Source of the DNA: Basidiobolus meristosporus CBS 931.73
Taxonomy: Eukaryota > Basidiobolomycota > Basidiobolomycetes > Basidiobolales > Basidiobolaceae
Length of the DNA: 64,000 nucleotides
NCBI GenBank assembly: GCA_002104905.1
Contig: MCFE01000123.1
Location: forward strand, 97,574 to 161,573
Direction: 5' to 3'
Position numbers and translations under genes: made by a program. The number at the start of each line of letters is the position of its first letter. Within the stretch, counting starts at the first letter, position 1. Under the pieces are notes generated by a model. It ran no database searches and was not told the DNA's origin. It saw nothing but the letters and a program-made list of their open reading frames with translations. Positions 11,282 through 20,996 of this stretch are shown one piece after another.

Positions 11282-12166
11282 ATGCTATCCGAACGAAACT
11301 CAAGTGAAGTCACGGTGATCGGCCTGGGGGACATGGGCTCCACCCTTGCCAGAGTGCTGCTGGAAAAAGGCCATCGTATCACCGTGTGGAATCGCACCAG
11401 TGCCAAGGCTGAGCCGTTGGTCCGAAAGGGGGCCACCCTGGCCTCAAGCCTCCAGGACGCCATCAGGGCGAGCCCGGTCATCATCACCTGTGTCACCAGC
11501 TACCAGGCAACCCGAAGCCTTCTTGAAAGCGAACCAGCATTGCCCAGCATTGCCGGTAGACTACTGGTGCAGCTAAGTACCGGCACGCCGCAGGACGCAA
11601 GAGACAGCGAAGCCTGGGCCCATGAGCACGGGGCCGAATACCTTGACGGGGCGATCCTGGCATTCCCGGATCAGGTTGGCAAAGAAACCACCCCCATTGT
11701 GGTGTCAGGCCCATACTCCCAGTTCCAGAAGTGCGAGCCAATCCTGCGATCCCTTGCCGGTGGTCTCCAGCATGTGGGTGAGCCAGTAGGCGTCGCCTCC
11801 ACATGGGACATGGGATTTCTCTCCTCCCTCTGGGGGGCCACTCTCGGGTTCCTTCACGGGGCCCGCATCTTCGAGTCGGAAGGGCTTCGGGTGGACACTT
11901 TCGGCACCCTGATCAACCGCATCTCCCCGTTGATTGGCGAGATGGCCGAATACGAGTGCCAGGTCATCCAGTCGGAGAAGTATGACAGGCCCCAGGCGTC
12001 CGTAAGCATCTGCTCCCAGTCGGTAGAATTGCTCACGAAGCAGGCGCAACAGGCTGGCATCAACCCCGATATCCCAGTGTTTACCCACGGACTGTTCAAG
12101 AAAGCGATCGCCGCGGGATATGGTGACGAGGAGTTTGGCGCGGTGATCAAGGTACTCCGCAAGTGA
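11282..12166 (+). CDS. NAD(P)-dependent beta-hydroxyacid dehydrogenase / imine-reductase-like oxidoreductase
   Basis: An intronless gene of 294 residues. The N-terminus carries a Rossmann dinucleotide motif, VTVIGLGDMGSTLARVLL (GLGxMG at residues 14-19), followed by VWNRTSAKAEPL, where Asn-Arg after the second strand is typical of NADP-preferring members. The domain order (NAD-binding, then an all-alpha C-terminal half) and length fit the 6-phosphogluconate/3-hydroxyisobutyrate dehydrogenase superfamily. The loop VQLSTGTPQDARDSEAWA and the lack of the usual catalytic Lys-x-x-x-Asn motif resemble the fungal and bacterial imine-reductase-like branch. The substrate cannot be read from sequence. 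ATG 11282 is preferred because the upstream in-frame codons begin only with TTG. It converges on GLE1. Confidence 0.8.
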   Translation: MLSERNSSEVTVIGLGDMGSTLARVLLEKGHRITVWNRTSAKAEPLVRKGATLASSLQDAIRASPVIITCVTSYQATRSLLESEPALPSIAGRLLVQLSTGTPQDARDSEAWAHEHGAEYLDGAILAFPDQVGKETTPIVVSGPYSQFQKCEPILRSLAGGLQHVGEPVGVASTWDMGFLSSLWGATLGFLHGARIFESEGLRVDTFGTLINRISPLIGEMAEYECQVIQSEKYDRPQASVSICSQSVELLTKQAQQAGINPDIPVFTHGLFKKAIAAGYGDEEFGAVIKVLRK

Positions 12167-12475
12167 GCCTATTGTAGGAAATAAACTTGTCCATGTCGAT
12201 GGCTACCAGCAGTCACTGGGAGTAAGCTTGGGGTGTTATGACACCACGTTAGCAATATTGGTTGTGGAAGAGGTGACGGCGGCACATGGAAGTAGTCCCC
12301 CACCCCATCATCTTATTGGTTAATATTGGGTTAGGATTGGTGGTTTTATTGGGATAAAGGGTGGATACTATTGCCGCCCAAGTGGCCAGAGAAGGAGGCA
12401 AGGGGGAATGGGAGGTGGGAGGTGGGGAAATATACACAATCTATATATAGTGATGAGATGAGATAAGCGCATCGA
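12167..12475. other. convergent intergenic region
   Basis: About 310 bases between the 3' ends of the oxidoreductase (+) and GLE1 (-). It contains a purine-rich AGAGAAGGAGGCAAGGGGG run and AT-rich TATACACAATCTATATATAG. No gene or clear terminator signal can be supported. Confidence 0.5.
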
Positions 12476-14817
12476 CTAAGAATAATCCCGACCCTCGCAG
12501 CCGGTGATGGTGCGGCCGTTCTGAACGTATCTTTCCAGGAAGCTGGTAAGTCGGGTGTTCGCGGCGACACTCTCCTTGGAGAGTAGAGGTAGATAGCTTT
12601 GGATGATTAGCTGAAGCAATTTGTGGGCCTGGCCTTGATACACTTGAAGGAACACGGGTCCAGCCACCTAACCTGTGGGTTAGCTCGGGTCCGGGGGGGA
12701 AGGAACGTTGAACGCAAATTACCTCCAGAAATATGTTGATCAGGATGGGTGTGATGGGCCGTGGGGGCAGATTCACGATCCGCGCCAGCCAGGTCCAACC
12801 GTTGGCTATGCCGTACGGATTCTGAAAGTCTGCGGACATCATGTCAGTCAGGATTCCTATGCGTCACCCATAGATGTTACCGTGAATTCACTTACTCTCC
12901 GGCGAGGTTTGAACGATCGCCGAGTACAGGGAAAGGATGCCGCCCATGCGTTCGTTGTATTGAACCTCGGTTTCCCACTCGTCACCATCCTTCTTCTTGA
13001 ACCCGATGAGCTTCAGGTAGTCTTCCTTTGATTGGCTCTGCATCCATCGGTAATTAGCATCCGGCTCGACGGGAACTTTCAAATGGCCTACAAACCGCTT
13101 TCTTCCCGATGTATTGGGGGATCACGTAGGGGCAATGCTTGATCAAACGAACCAAGAGAAGATCGAGGAACTCCGGGTGGGTGTTGATCAGGTTGACACA
13201 CACTCGCGCCAGAGGGTAGGCGGTGGATTGCTTGACGGTTACCTCGGTCTCAGCTTGGTCCTAGCCGGGTTCTAATCTTAGTATCGACTCTGGGTGCAGT
13301 TGGCTCGGATGGACTTACTATCACTGATTTGGCGGCAAGATTCATGATCCAGCGATATACCTCTGGAGACTTCTGCTTGGCATCGATGAAGATGTTGTTC
13401 AGCTCGTTGGTCTACCACAAGCGAGTGTTAATCCAGGGGATTCGTGCATCGAGTCGCCAAATACACTTACGATTCTAGTGACATCTTCGGGGGTGTTGAC
13501 CAGCTGTCCCATCTTCGGGCGGATCGATCGCTTGGCGGTGAAGCAGTAATTTTTCACCTCTTTGTTCCCTTGAATTTTTGGTTTGAGTTGTTGGTTGATT
13601 TCCTAGCGGTTGCGTAAACAAACATCAGCTATGATTCGTAGGCGATGTGTGGTTGAGACGTTACTTGTAGCATGTTGCGATACTTGTCAGCCATTTCCAC
13701 GGCCTTAGGTGACGCAAATTTGGCCTCTTGAAGCTAGATTCGATTGGATTAGAAGTACTTCGATTGGGGGGTAGTGGTGTTGCGACATATACCTTTTTGG
13801 CCTGCTCTTCTTGAGCCAGCTTATTGAGTTCCGCTTCTTTGGCAGCATTCTCTTTGGCCACCTTATCCGCCTCCTGCTTTTGCTTCAGCTCGAGCTCCTC
13901 TTTGATATGCCGTTCCTCGGCCTCCTTCAATTCCTTTTCTTTCCGCAACTTTTCTTCCTGTTCTTTCTTCACCTTTTCGAGGGCCTCTTGCTTCAATTTC
14001 TCCTTGCGTTCATGTTCTTCCCGTTTTTGACGAATCACCTGCTCGATTCTCTGCAACGAGTCAGTTAGTACACGGTCTGAGGTACGGAGTGAATCTCCCC
14101 AGGGACGGGTCAAGCTCCGGGAAAGCGCAGATACCTTTTTCATGGCTTCGTTCTTCCCCTGGAACTCGATCTTCAGCTTTTCCTCATCGTTGGTTCTACA
14201 CGAGAAGGCTCAGTCCAAAGTGCACCAAGCCAAACAGCTACAACTTAGCAGGTACCTTTCCAACTTCAACTTCGCCAAGGCCTTGCGTGCTTCCTCGGAA
14301 TCCTTTTCGATCTTCTCCTTAAGAGTGAGGGTGCGAGTAGGGGAGGACCAGGAGCTGGCACGAAACTCTGCCATCTCGGTGGCCTTTCGGTAGCCGGCAT
14401 TCTATCGGGCACGGGAGTGTTAGTTGTCGAGCCATTGTTGAGGCAGGGAAGGATAAGAAAGGGGCTCTTACCCAAGCATGGGTGGAGATCTCCTGGTGAT
14501 GTAGATCGATCGGATCGTCGGTGAAGGTCAAGCGAACGATCCGGGTAGCGTCCAGATTTTCTATTGGCTCCAAGTCAACTACAGGTCAAGTGGGGAAAAA
14601 CCAAACCGCATACTGACCACGAGACTTTTTCGGGCTGGTGAGGTAGGTTGGTGTCGTAGGGTTGGCCAGTGGTTTTCTACATAACGGTACGCGTTGGGTT
14701 AGTGAAGGGGCGGTGGTATGGACGGTGGGCGGAAACCGGTCGGTACTTGTTTATGGTGGCGAATAAGTCCTCCTCGGAATCCGACTCTATTATGGAATTG
14801 GCATTGAAAGTGGGCAT
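12476..14817 (-). CDS. GLE1: GLE1-like mRNA export factor (multi-exon, one apparent frame break)
   Basis: Gle1 works at the cytoplasmic face of the nuclear pore, where with inositol hexakisphosphate it activates the DEAD-box ATPase Dbp5 in mRNA export. The first exon starts MPTFNANSIIESDSEEDLFA (ATG complement 14815-14817). A long charged coiled coil follows (about 14050-13800; KREEHERKEKLKQEALEKV and onward). The conserved C-terminal HEAT-like domain includes LIKHCPYVIPQYIGKK, EDYLKLIGFKKKDGDEWE, YNERMGGILSLYSAIVQT, NPYGIANGWTWLARIVNLPP and an end FLERYVQNGRTITGCEGRDY. Several short introns separate these blocks. Near 13100 the frame slips by one base inside an otherwise continuous exon; removing one A from the AAGAAAG run restores the family sequence. 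Identification is strong; exon edges are approximate. Confidence 0.85.
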
Positions 14818-15100
14818 GGCTGGAGTTGGGTTGGAACAGCGCAGGTATGACTAGAGTGAAGAAGCACTGGCCATAAATCATCTGAACCCTTTGACTGTTA
14901 TTCCCCCAAATCAAAAAAAATCCTCGATGTTGCTTAAACTTAATCCATAAGCTTGATTAGGTGAGTTTGACTGTGAACCAACACAGTGAGAGTGATGGTG
15001 ATGGTGATGGTGATGGTGCGGGTGACATGACATCATCCGGGTTATCCTGATAAATAGATTATGCTGTGAGGTGAGTGAGCCATATTTTCTATACTCTACC
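14818..15100. promoter_or_regulatory. shared divergent promoter region of GLE1 and PI31
   Basis: 283 bases separate the GLE1 start (minus) from the PI31 start (plus). The region must hold both core promoters. It contains the GATGGT microsatellite (14992-15018). No clear TATA box stands out. The arrangement suggests co-regulation of the two housekeeping genes, by inference only. Confidence 0.4.
14992..15018 (+). repeat. (GATGGT)n microsatellite
   Basis: GATGGT repeated about four and a half times within the divergent promoter. On the other strand it reads as a run of His codons, which explains a spurious short His-rich frame there. Confidence 0.8.
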
Positions 15101-16799
15101 ATGTCACAAAGTAAACAGAATCCTTTAAGTGTTCAGACTTTACTGTCTTTATTGGAACAGAATGTGGCGAAACCGGAAGACTCCGACGTCATACTGAGGA
15201 ATGGGGGCGACGCGATAGCCGGACTCTTTCATTCAATCATGATCTCCCTGGGGTTCAGCTTTTCTGGGCTAGGGGATTCGGGGAAAGTAGGTGAGTAGAG
15301 CATAGGTTTCACCCAAAGTAAACTTTAAACTTGTAGCCCGGTGAAAAGAAACCACCCAACAAACTGCCCCCGGTTAGGGAGGAGCGGAAACTCTGGTTAC
15401 ACTTCAACTTACGCTCAGCGGCCCGTTCTCATTCAGACTTGTTACCTTTGCAGATTCAGGAGAAACAAAGCTTCCCGTCGGGTGGAACTCCTCGGACTGT
15501 TACTCGTTTCGTTACACCCATCCTCAGTCTCAACTCACCTTTCTAGTAAAGAGCGTTCACATTGGGAATAAACTAGTCGTGCACGGTTCAACCAAAGAGG
15601 TATAGACTTGGGCGCACACTTCACCTCACCTAAAACATTTTATTAACGACGCTTGGTACCTCACCCTGTCGACCTTGGAAAGAACGACAAGATTGAATCG
15701 TTTGAGGTGGACATATCGAACTGCCTTTCACCTTCCTTCAACTTTCCCCTGACCAGCGGCTCCAACCAACATTACGCTTCCATATTCTGGTCGCCGGAGA
15801 AATTGAAAGAGGTCGTGGAGTTGTATCAGACCCGAATAGTTCAGGTTCTGTTACCCAAGCTGAATAAGCCGGGTTACGAGGAAACCAGGTGTTGTGGCCC
15901 TGTCGCTCTGCTCGCTCATTTCATCTCTAATCGATCTCTATAGAACAAACGTAGAAAGCTCCACCCGCAGCACCGGGACGCCCAGTCACGGAAGACCTCA
16001 ACCCAATTATCCAGACCCGGAGGGATCATCGCAACCCACGCGTGGAGGACTCCCATAGTAATCTCAATCATTCCATGGCGAACGCACTCGAACGAACATA
16101 TGCTCATTTGCTTATCCGATATAGTTACCATCCCACCGGGATCGGACGTTCAGACCTGGATCCACTAGCGGCCTCACCCGGGTTTATTTCCCCGAGGTTG
16201 GTCAACTGAAAGTTACTTGGGTTGAATGCTCTAGCTAAACGGTATCTCTCTTGTAGAGGGGCTCCCTTTGGACTTGGTGGGGATAGTGGGATGTATGTGG
16301 GACCGGATCACTCCATTTTCGGAAGAGTCTCCGGCGATGATTATGACGAAAACCCAATCTTCGGTGGGCCACAGCCGTTGCCAAGGTAAGCTCTACGCAT
16401 CACGCCTCGGAACTCCATTTAACTCGCGTTTCGCCTGTGTAGAGGGTCGGTCCCACCTGGAGCCAGATTCGACCCGATCGGACCTTTCGGTGAAAACCCT
16501 GGGCAGGGCCGCTTCCAAGGCGGTAACCGCGGACGCGGACGCGGGCGTGGCCGAGGGGATGGGTTCAGGTAAGAAATGATCTCTAGAGGCTTGGCACAGC
16601 GACCCAATGATAACGATCCATCAAAACCAGTGGCGAACCCGACCATGATCACCTCCCACCACCGGTAAACGAACATACATGATGAGTAATCTACGCAAAA
16701 TGTACTAAAATGGCTACTCTATAGGGCTTCAACGGCGGATTTGGACCCGGAGGTGGTGGATTCGGATCTGGAGGATTCGGAGGCGGAATGTTCATGTAA
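15101..16799 (+). CDS. PI31-like proteasome regulator (multi-exon)
   Basis: PI31 (human PSMF1, yeast Fub1) binds the 20S proteasome. Exon 1 starts MSQSKQNPLSVQTLLSLLEQ (ATG 15101) and matches the N-terminal FP domain. Later exons give LPVGWNSSDCYSFRYTHPQS and LTFLVKSVHIGNKLVVHGST, then SFEVDISNCLSPSFNFPLTS. The C-terminal half has the family's disordered signature: FGLGGDSGMYVGPDHSIFG, PLPRGSVPPGARFDPIGPFG, then an RG/GF-rich tail ending GGFGGGMFM and TAA (16797-16799). Introns such as the one ending near 15336 and those between 16387-16440 and 16570-16723 are short with GT/AG borders. The last residues M-F-M resemble the HbYX motif with Phe for Tyr. Strong identification from two domains; internal splice sites approximate. 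Confidence 0.85.
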
Positions 16800-16952
16800 T
16801 TCACGGGCTACGTTAGCAATGTAGCGACAAATGACCCAATAAAAAACGGAGAGCCCAACTTGGCCTGGACAATGATATAGACAAATTCAGAATCGAGGGA
16901 AACTTTATTAACAAATCATAATGCCCGTCCGATTCAGGCTTCATTGATTCTA

Positions 16953-18794
16953 TTAAAGGCCAGCAATGTGGTGGAATAGTACAAGCCCACAAATATACAG
17001 TAATAGGTTATCCACCCTGCCAGAGCTGGCGCCAGAAATGGCACTCTCCTTGACGTCAGATCCCTGCACTCCATCCGAGGTGTCAGGGGCACTGCTACTC
17101 GTCGTGCACCCAGTATTGCATGTGTGATAGCAGTCGTCCTTGGGGTATTTTGGCCTTTGTGCCGTGGCATTGGGGTGATCCCATCCAAGATCGAGTGTAC
17201 AATCCGAGTGCGGCTGGAAGTTGGAGGCCCCGTACCAATCGATCATCCCCGCAAGCGCCCCCTGGAAGCCTGCATTGTAGTCTTGGGTGACTTCGGTGTA
17301 GACATAGTCCCTACGATTGTCAAAGAAAGAGTCATCGAACGCGGGTCCGCCAACCAGGGCTCCATAGAGGATGAACCGGTTCTTCGTCATGCTTTCCAGG
17401 AAATCCGAACCAACAGCATACTGAGGCTGCCCCTTCATAGGGTAGTCGATATATGCGTTGTAGCTAGCCTTGTGATAGGGCCGTTGTGGGTAGTCTTTTC
17501 CAAACCCAACCACCCAGGACCTACCACAATCCCCCAGTATGTAGTTCATTTGTTGTGTGGCATGGTTGAGAAGCCTTTGGGCGTACGGGTCGTCGTAGCC
17601 GAGATCTTTGGCATGGTAGATCATCGCAAAGGCGACATTGGCCGAATATGATAGGGATCCCCATTTTTCGTAGAACGAAAGTCCTCGGGGAGTCTGCTGC
17701 ACCTTCTGGTTAGGCCCGGGGAGCCATGCGTCGAAGAATTCCTTGGCGTTTTTCTTGTAAACCTCCTCTTTTGTAAGATGGTACAGGAGCACATGGCAGG
17801 CGCCCTCTTGATCATCCCACGACCATTCGTAGCCCCCGTTGTAGGCGGCGGTGTACCATTTAATCCCTTCGTCGAGATAGACTTTGTTGTTGGTTGCTTG
17901 GTAGAGGAAAACCGCCGCCAATCCCAGCTCATCCTGCCAGTTTGTGGATGGGTACCACTCTTTGACCGTGGTCCAGTTGGCATTGTTGGATTCCATGAAC
18001 GTGCCTTGGTGGTCGGTGGCAAATTTGTACAGCTGCTCCGCGTGGCCGAGGAGGGTTTTAGCGTAGTTAGGGTCGGAGTCCTTGAAAACTGAGGAAGAAG
18101 CGGCCATGGCAGCCGATGCGATACCAAGGATCTCCGAAGAGGGGTTTTCCGGGGTAACGTAGAATGCGGTGTGCTTGATACCAAGAGGAACGTACTCGTC
18201 GTAGAACTCTGGTGGCCCGAAATATCCGAAATCCACATCGGTCTCGCCAACGGCAGAGGTTCCCAACTGAGCCACGAAAGCCAGGGGGGCAGGATGAGCA
18301 CTGATTAGGTAATCGGTGCCCCATTTGAGATTCTCCATGGCTTCCTTTTTTTCATTCACAGCCTCCATGGCGTCCCCGAACGCCAGTATGTTGAAGGCAA
18401 GCTGCATAATGGTAAACCCTAATGGTTGGGACCATTTCATCGTGTTCGCAGCCTCAAACCACGCCTTACTCAGATCCTCCCCGTACTCCCCTTTGCAATC
18501 CACGCACGAGTCCGTGCGCCAGGCCAGTCGTTGGTAAGGAAGCTTCCCGGACCTCTGGGAGTGGTAGAAGATCTGCGACTTGTGTAAAACCTCCGAGTAA
18601 TCGTACGCGGGCTTCTTGGGGGCGCTGTAATTCCCGGTCGCCAATGGGCCGGGAGGAGTAATGCGCGGATCCTCCGCGGTGCCGGCATAAGAATCTTGAC
18701 GTTTGGTGAGTTTCCGGGATGCCGCTGGCTCCGAGGAACACAGCAGTAGTAATCCCACTGCACCCACTGCAGAGGCTAGGCTCCAAGGTTTCAT
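16953..18794 (-). CDS. GH9-family glucanase-like protein, secreted and probably GPI-anchored, with altered catalytic Asp motif
   Basis: Single exon, 613 residues. A signal peptide (about residues 1-26) precedes a dibasic KR at 31-32, a likely Kex2-type site. The (alpha/alpha)6 GH9 domain is recognisable from LAWRTDSCVDC (90-100), a HVLLYHLTKEEVYKKNAKEF stretch, the helix block SYSANVAFAMIYHA, the substrate-site block SWVVGFGKDYPQRPYHKASY and the C-terminal YTEVTQDYNAGFQGALA. Glu501 there is at the position of the GH9 acid (T. fusca Cel9A E424). The N-terminal DAGD motif, which supplies the catalytic base, reads E114-A-A-N117 here, so activity is uncertain. A Ser/Asp/Gly-rich stretch and hydrophobic C-terminus (about 590-613) suggest a GPI anchor at the plasma membrane or wall. 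GH9 enzymes normally cut beta-1,4-glucan. Confidence 0.85.
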   Translation of the reverse strand: MKPWSLASAVGAVGLLLLCSSEPAASRKLTKRQDSYAGTAEDPRITPPGPLATGNYSAPKKPAYDYSEVLHKSQIFYHSQRSGKLPYQRLAWRTDSCVDCKGEYGEDLSKAWFEAANTMKWSQPLGFTIMQLAFNILAFGDAMEAVNEKKEAMENLKWGTDYLISAHPAPLAFVAQLGTSAVGETDVDFGYFGPPEFYDEYVPLGIKHTAFYVTPENPSSEILGIASAAMAASSSVFKDSDPNYAKTLLGHAEQLYKFATDHQGTFMESNNANWTTVKEWYPSTNWQDELGLAAVFLYQATNNKVYLDEGIKWYTAAYNGGYEWSWDDQEGACHVLLYHLTKEEVYKKNAKEFFDAWLPGPNQKVQQTPRGLSFYEKWGSLSYSANVAFAMIYHAKDLGYDDPYAQRLLNHATQQMNYILGDCGRSWVVGFGKDYPQRPYHKASYNAYIDYPMKGQPQYAVGSDFLESMTKNRFILYGALVGGPAFDDSFFDNRRDYVYTEVTQDYNAGFQGALAGMIDWYGASNFQPHSDCTLDLGWDHPNATAQRPKYPKDDCYHTCNTGCTTSSSAPDTSDGVQGSDVKESAISGASSGRVDNLLLYICGLVLFHHIAGL

Positions 18795-18848
18795 TTGTGC
18801 GGAGATTGAACAGTATGAGAATTAAGGTTTTGGTACGAAACCCTATTC

Positions 18849-18855
18849 TTTTATA
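18849..18855 (-). promoter_or_regulatory. TATA box of the GH9 gene
   Basis: The minus strand reads GTATAAAAGAATAG, a near-perfect TATAAAA, about 55 bases before the ATG at 18794. No other gene start is near, so assignment to the GH9 gene is likely. Confidence 0.5.
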
Positions 18856-19259
18856 CTGCTCGGATGGCCATCACGCACTAATTTAGAATCTTGGTCGGAT
18901 TTGGAAACGCAGGTCGATTTCATTAGATCTACCACTTGTAGAGGAGCAGCTTTTTTTAGGAGTTGGCGTAGAATTCAGTTAATTTATCAATCGATTTAAT
19001 GTCTCGAGCTCGGCACAAATGCAGCCAGATGAGGGACTGTGGAAATGCATACTAAGACATGCCATCATCATTTCCCTCCGATATACTGTGAAATAGGCAA
19101 GTGTAAATTAAAAGTGCTGGGCCATGAGCATTTATCAGTCCTATGTACAACGTAGTTTAATTAATATGATAAGGCTGCACATACATCCATGGTGTTCTAA
19201 ATAGAAGAGGACAAGTGTGAGTGTGTAGTGGTATCCTGGCTGGAAAAATGGAAGGGCTT
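18856..19259. other. intergenic region upstream of the GH9 gene
   Basis: About 400 AT-rich bases between the GH9 promoter and the 3' end of the tetraspanin gene. It includes TAATTTATCAATCGATTTAA and TTTAATTAATATGATAAGG. No gene seen. Confidence 0.5.
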
Positions 19260-20216
19260 CTATCTGTTCAAGGAGGGCGGTGGGCTCTTGTTAAAACGAT
19301 TGTTGACGTGATTGGCACAAAGGATGGAAACAAAGATTACGTATAGCTGAGGTATCAAGAGTGAGAAGGCTGAGATATAGAGCAGTTTCAAGGTGCGATC
19401 GCTAAACCGATAGTATTTTCCCATGCACCCGGGCAGGAGACTGCGTAGGTAGCACTTATTGGAGAGGGCGGCGTGATCGAACGGCCCTTTGAACCCGCAA
19501 CAATGTAACTATGAGAAGCGGTTAGTAGTGGTGCATGGAATCACATCCTGAAAGATGAATCCTACGTTGTTCTGAATGATTAGTCGCTCTTGGTAGCCAA
19601 AGGATCTCCATTGATGACCAAGCTTGGCTCTCAGATTCCACAATTGCCGTTTGTAAGCTAAATAGCCAACGACGGCGATCAGGATGAATATTACCCACAG
19701 GATTAGCGCCCAGATGGTCAATATTCTGCGGTTGTTCTTCAAGGACCCGTAATAACCTATCAACGAGTTGATTATCCCGATTAGGCTAAGGGTTATTAAC
19801 ACCCCAAGGAGTCCGCTGTTTCCGGTTACAATCACTTCAGCTCGGAGGTAGCCTATTCGATTCGATCAACGATCAATCAGATTAATGATGGAGCATATAA
19901 GTCAATTAATTATGACAATTACCTCTGGAATAAGTGATCAGGGAGAAGAAGAAAATCGAGAGGGACACCACTAACAACTGTAATTGAACGTCAGTCTCGC
20001 TCTAAAGCCACTCCAGAGCAAACTTCCTACCAGGGTGTTTGCCACGAGCAATGACCATTTAGATTTTGTCCATTGCTCATGGACCATGTAATCTACATCT
20101 GACAGATATTGCTCATTTGCTTGATTCAATTCGTTGGTCAATTTCTCGGATGTTGGTAACGTATCTGCAAGTGATTCTGGCACACACACTTTTTCATCCC
20201 GACGCTCTAGGTTCAT
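19260..20216 (-). CDS. fungal tetraspanin (four exons)
   Basis: Tetraspanins are small four-pass membrane organisers. Exon 1 (from ATG complement 20214-20216) gives a cytoplasmic N-terminus of about 50 residues ending MVHEQWTKSKWSLLVANTL. Splicing out a short intron (donor GTAGGAAG, acceptor ATTACAG) joins LLVVSLSIFFFSLITYS to complete TM1. Exon 3 holds GVLITLSLIGIINSLIGYYG (TM2), NNRRILTIWALILWVIFILI (TM3) and the first part of the large loop ending LIIQNNV. The last exon begins LHCCGFKGPFDHAA, the hallmark CCG motif, followed by loop cysteines and TM4 (LLYISAFSLLIPQLYVIFVS) and ends SPPPSLNR-stop. Reading frame, four TM segments and CCG together make the family call firm. Which fungal subfamily (Pls1, Tsp2 or Tsp3) I cannot say. 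Confidence 0.85.
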
Positions 20217-20996
20217 TGCGATAAGGTACGAAGGTGCTGTAGGAATGGATCACTTGAAGAATGTGAATGCCTTGTCCAACAGAGGCGGTCATTTTATTTG
20301 ACGTAGGAAAAGAGCTAAACTCTACTAGCACCCGCCATGTAGGAGGGAAGGTTTCAAACTGCATGTAATCACTGTTTTGAAAGCAAACCTAACTATTATT
20401 TATTGGGAGCGATTGATAAGCACCCGGCATTGTGGAACTGCATGGAAAGGGACAGTGTGGATACCCAATCCATCCGTCATCATCAGGCAAGCGGGGGCCC
20501 TATATAGCACCCATCCCCGAAATGCGATATATTACAAGTTGTGTATATATCAGCACCCAGCCCTGGATTGCAAGATATTGTATTTGTAAGCCCTGAATTG
20601 CGATATATCGTATTTGCGGATAGGCAAAGTTTGGGGCGTCAGTCTTCCAATAAAAGCCAGATGCGGAAAAGATTTATTTGTATGCTTGCGTCAAGGGAGT
20701 GATGTATTTGTGTGTTTGAGTCACCGCAGGATATATTTGTTCTCTTTGTTCGGATCGGCGCCATGTGGGGTAAGGATGGCCAAATATCGAGGATGGAGGG
20801 AGTCGGAGCAGACGCCTCATCGGATGCTGGTGAATGTGCGAGTGTTGTGTACTCCATGGAGTGGGGATCAGGATGCATGATTATCAGGGCTGATCTCCGT
20901 AAATATTAGGATTATGTAGGCAGGTTTATTACGATGGGTTTAGAATTATATACAGTTGTGTTACGAGGTCTAATTCTTGTTAGTCTATATTGTTGG
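20217..20996. other. intergenic region with degenerate short repeats
   Basis: About 780 bases between the tetraspanin start and the arrestin 3' end. At 20510-20610 a degenerate unit of about 26-30 bp (CCCTGRATTGCRAKATATYGT-like, ending TATTTG) is repeated two to three times. The rest shows no gene. Several open frames on both strands lack any family resemblance. Confidence 0.5.

Noticed and set aside
14911-15102. A His-run frame on the minus strand
   Set aside because: Produced by the GATGGT microsatellite in the GLE1-PI31 promoter.
17124-17651. A 175-residue plus-strand frame opposite the GH9 gene
   Set aside because: It is antisense to a well-conserved coding exon and has no domain; GC-rich codons on the other strand explain its length.
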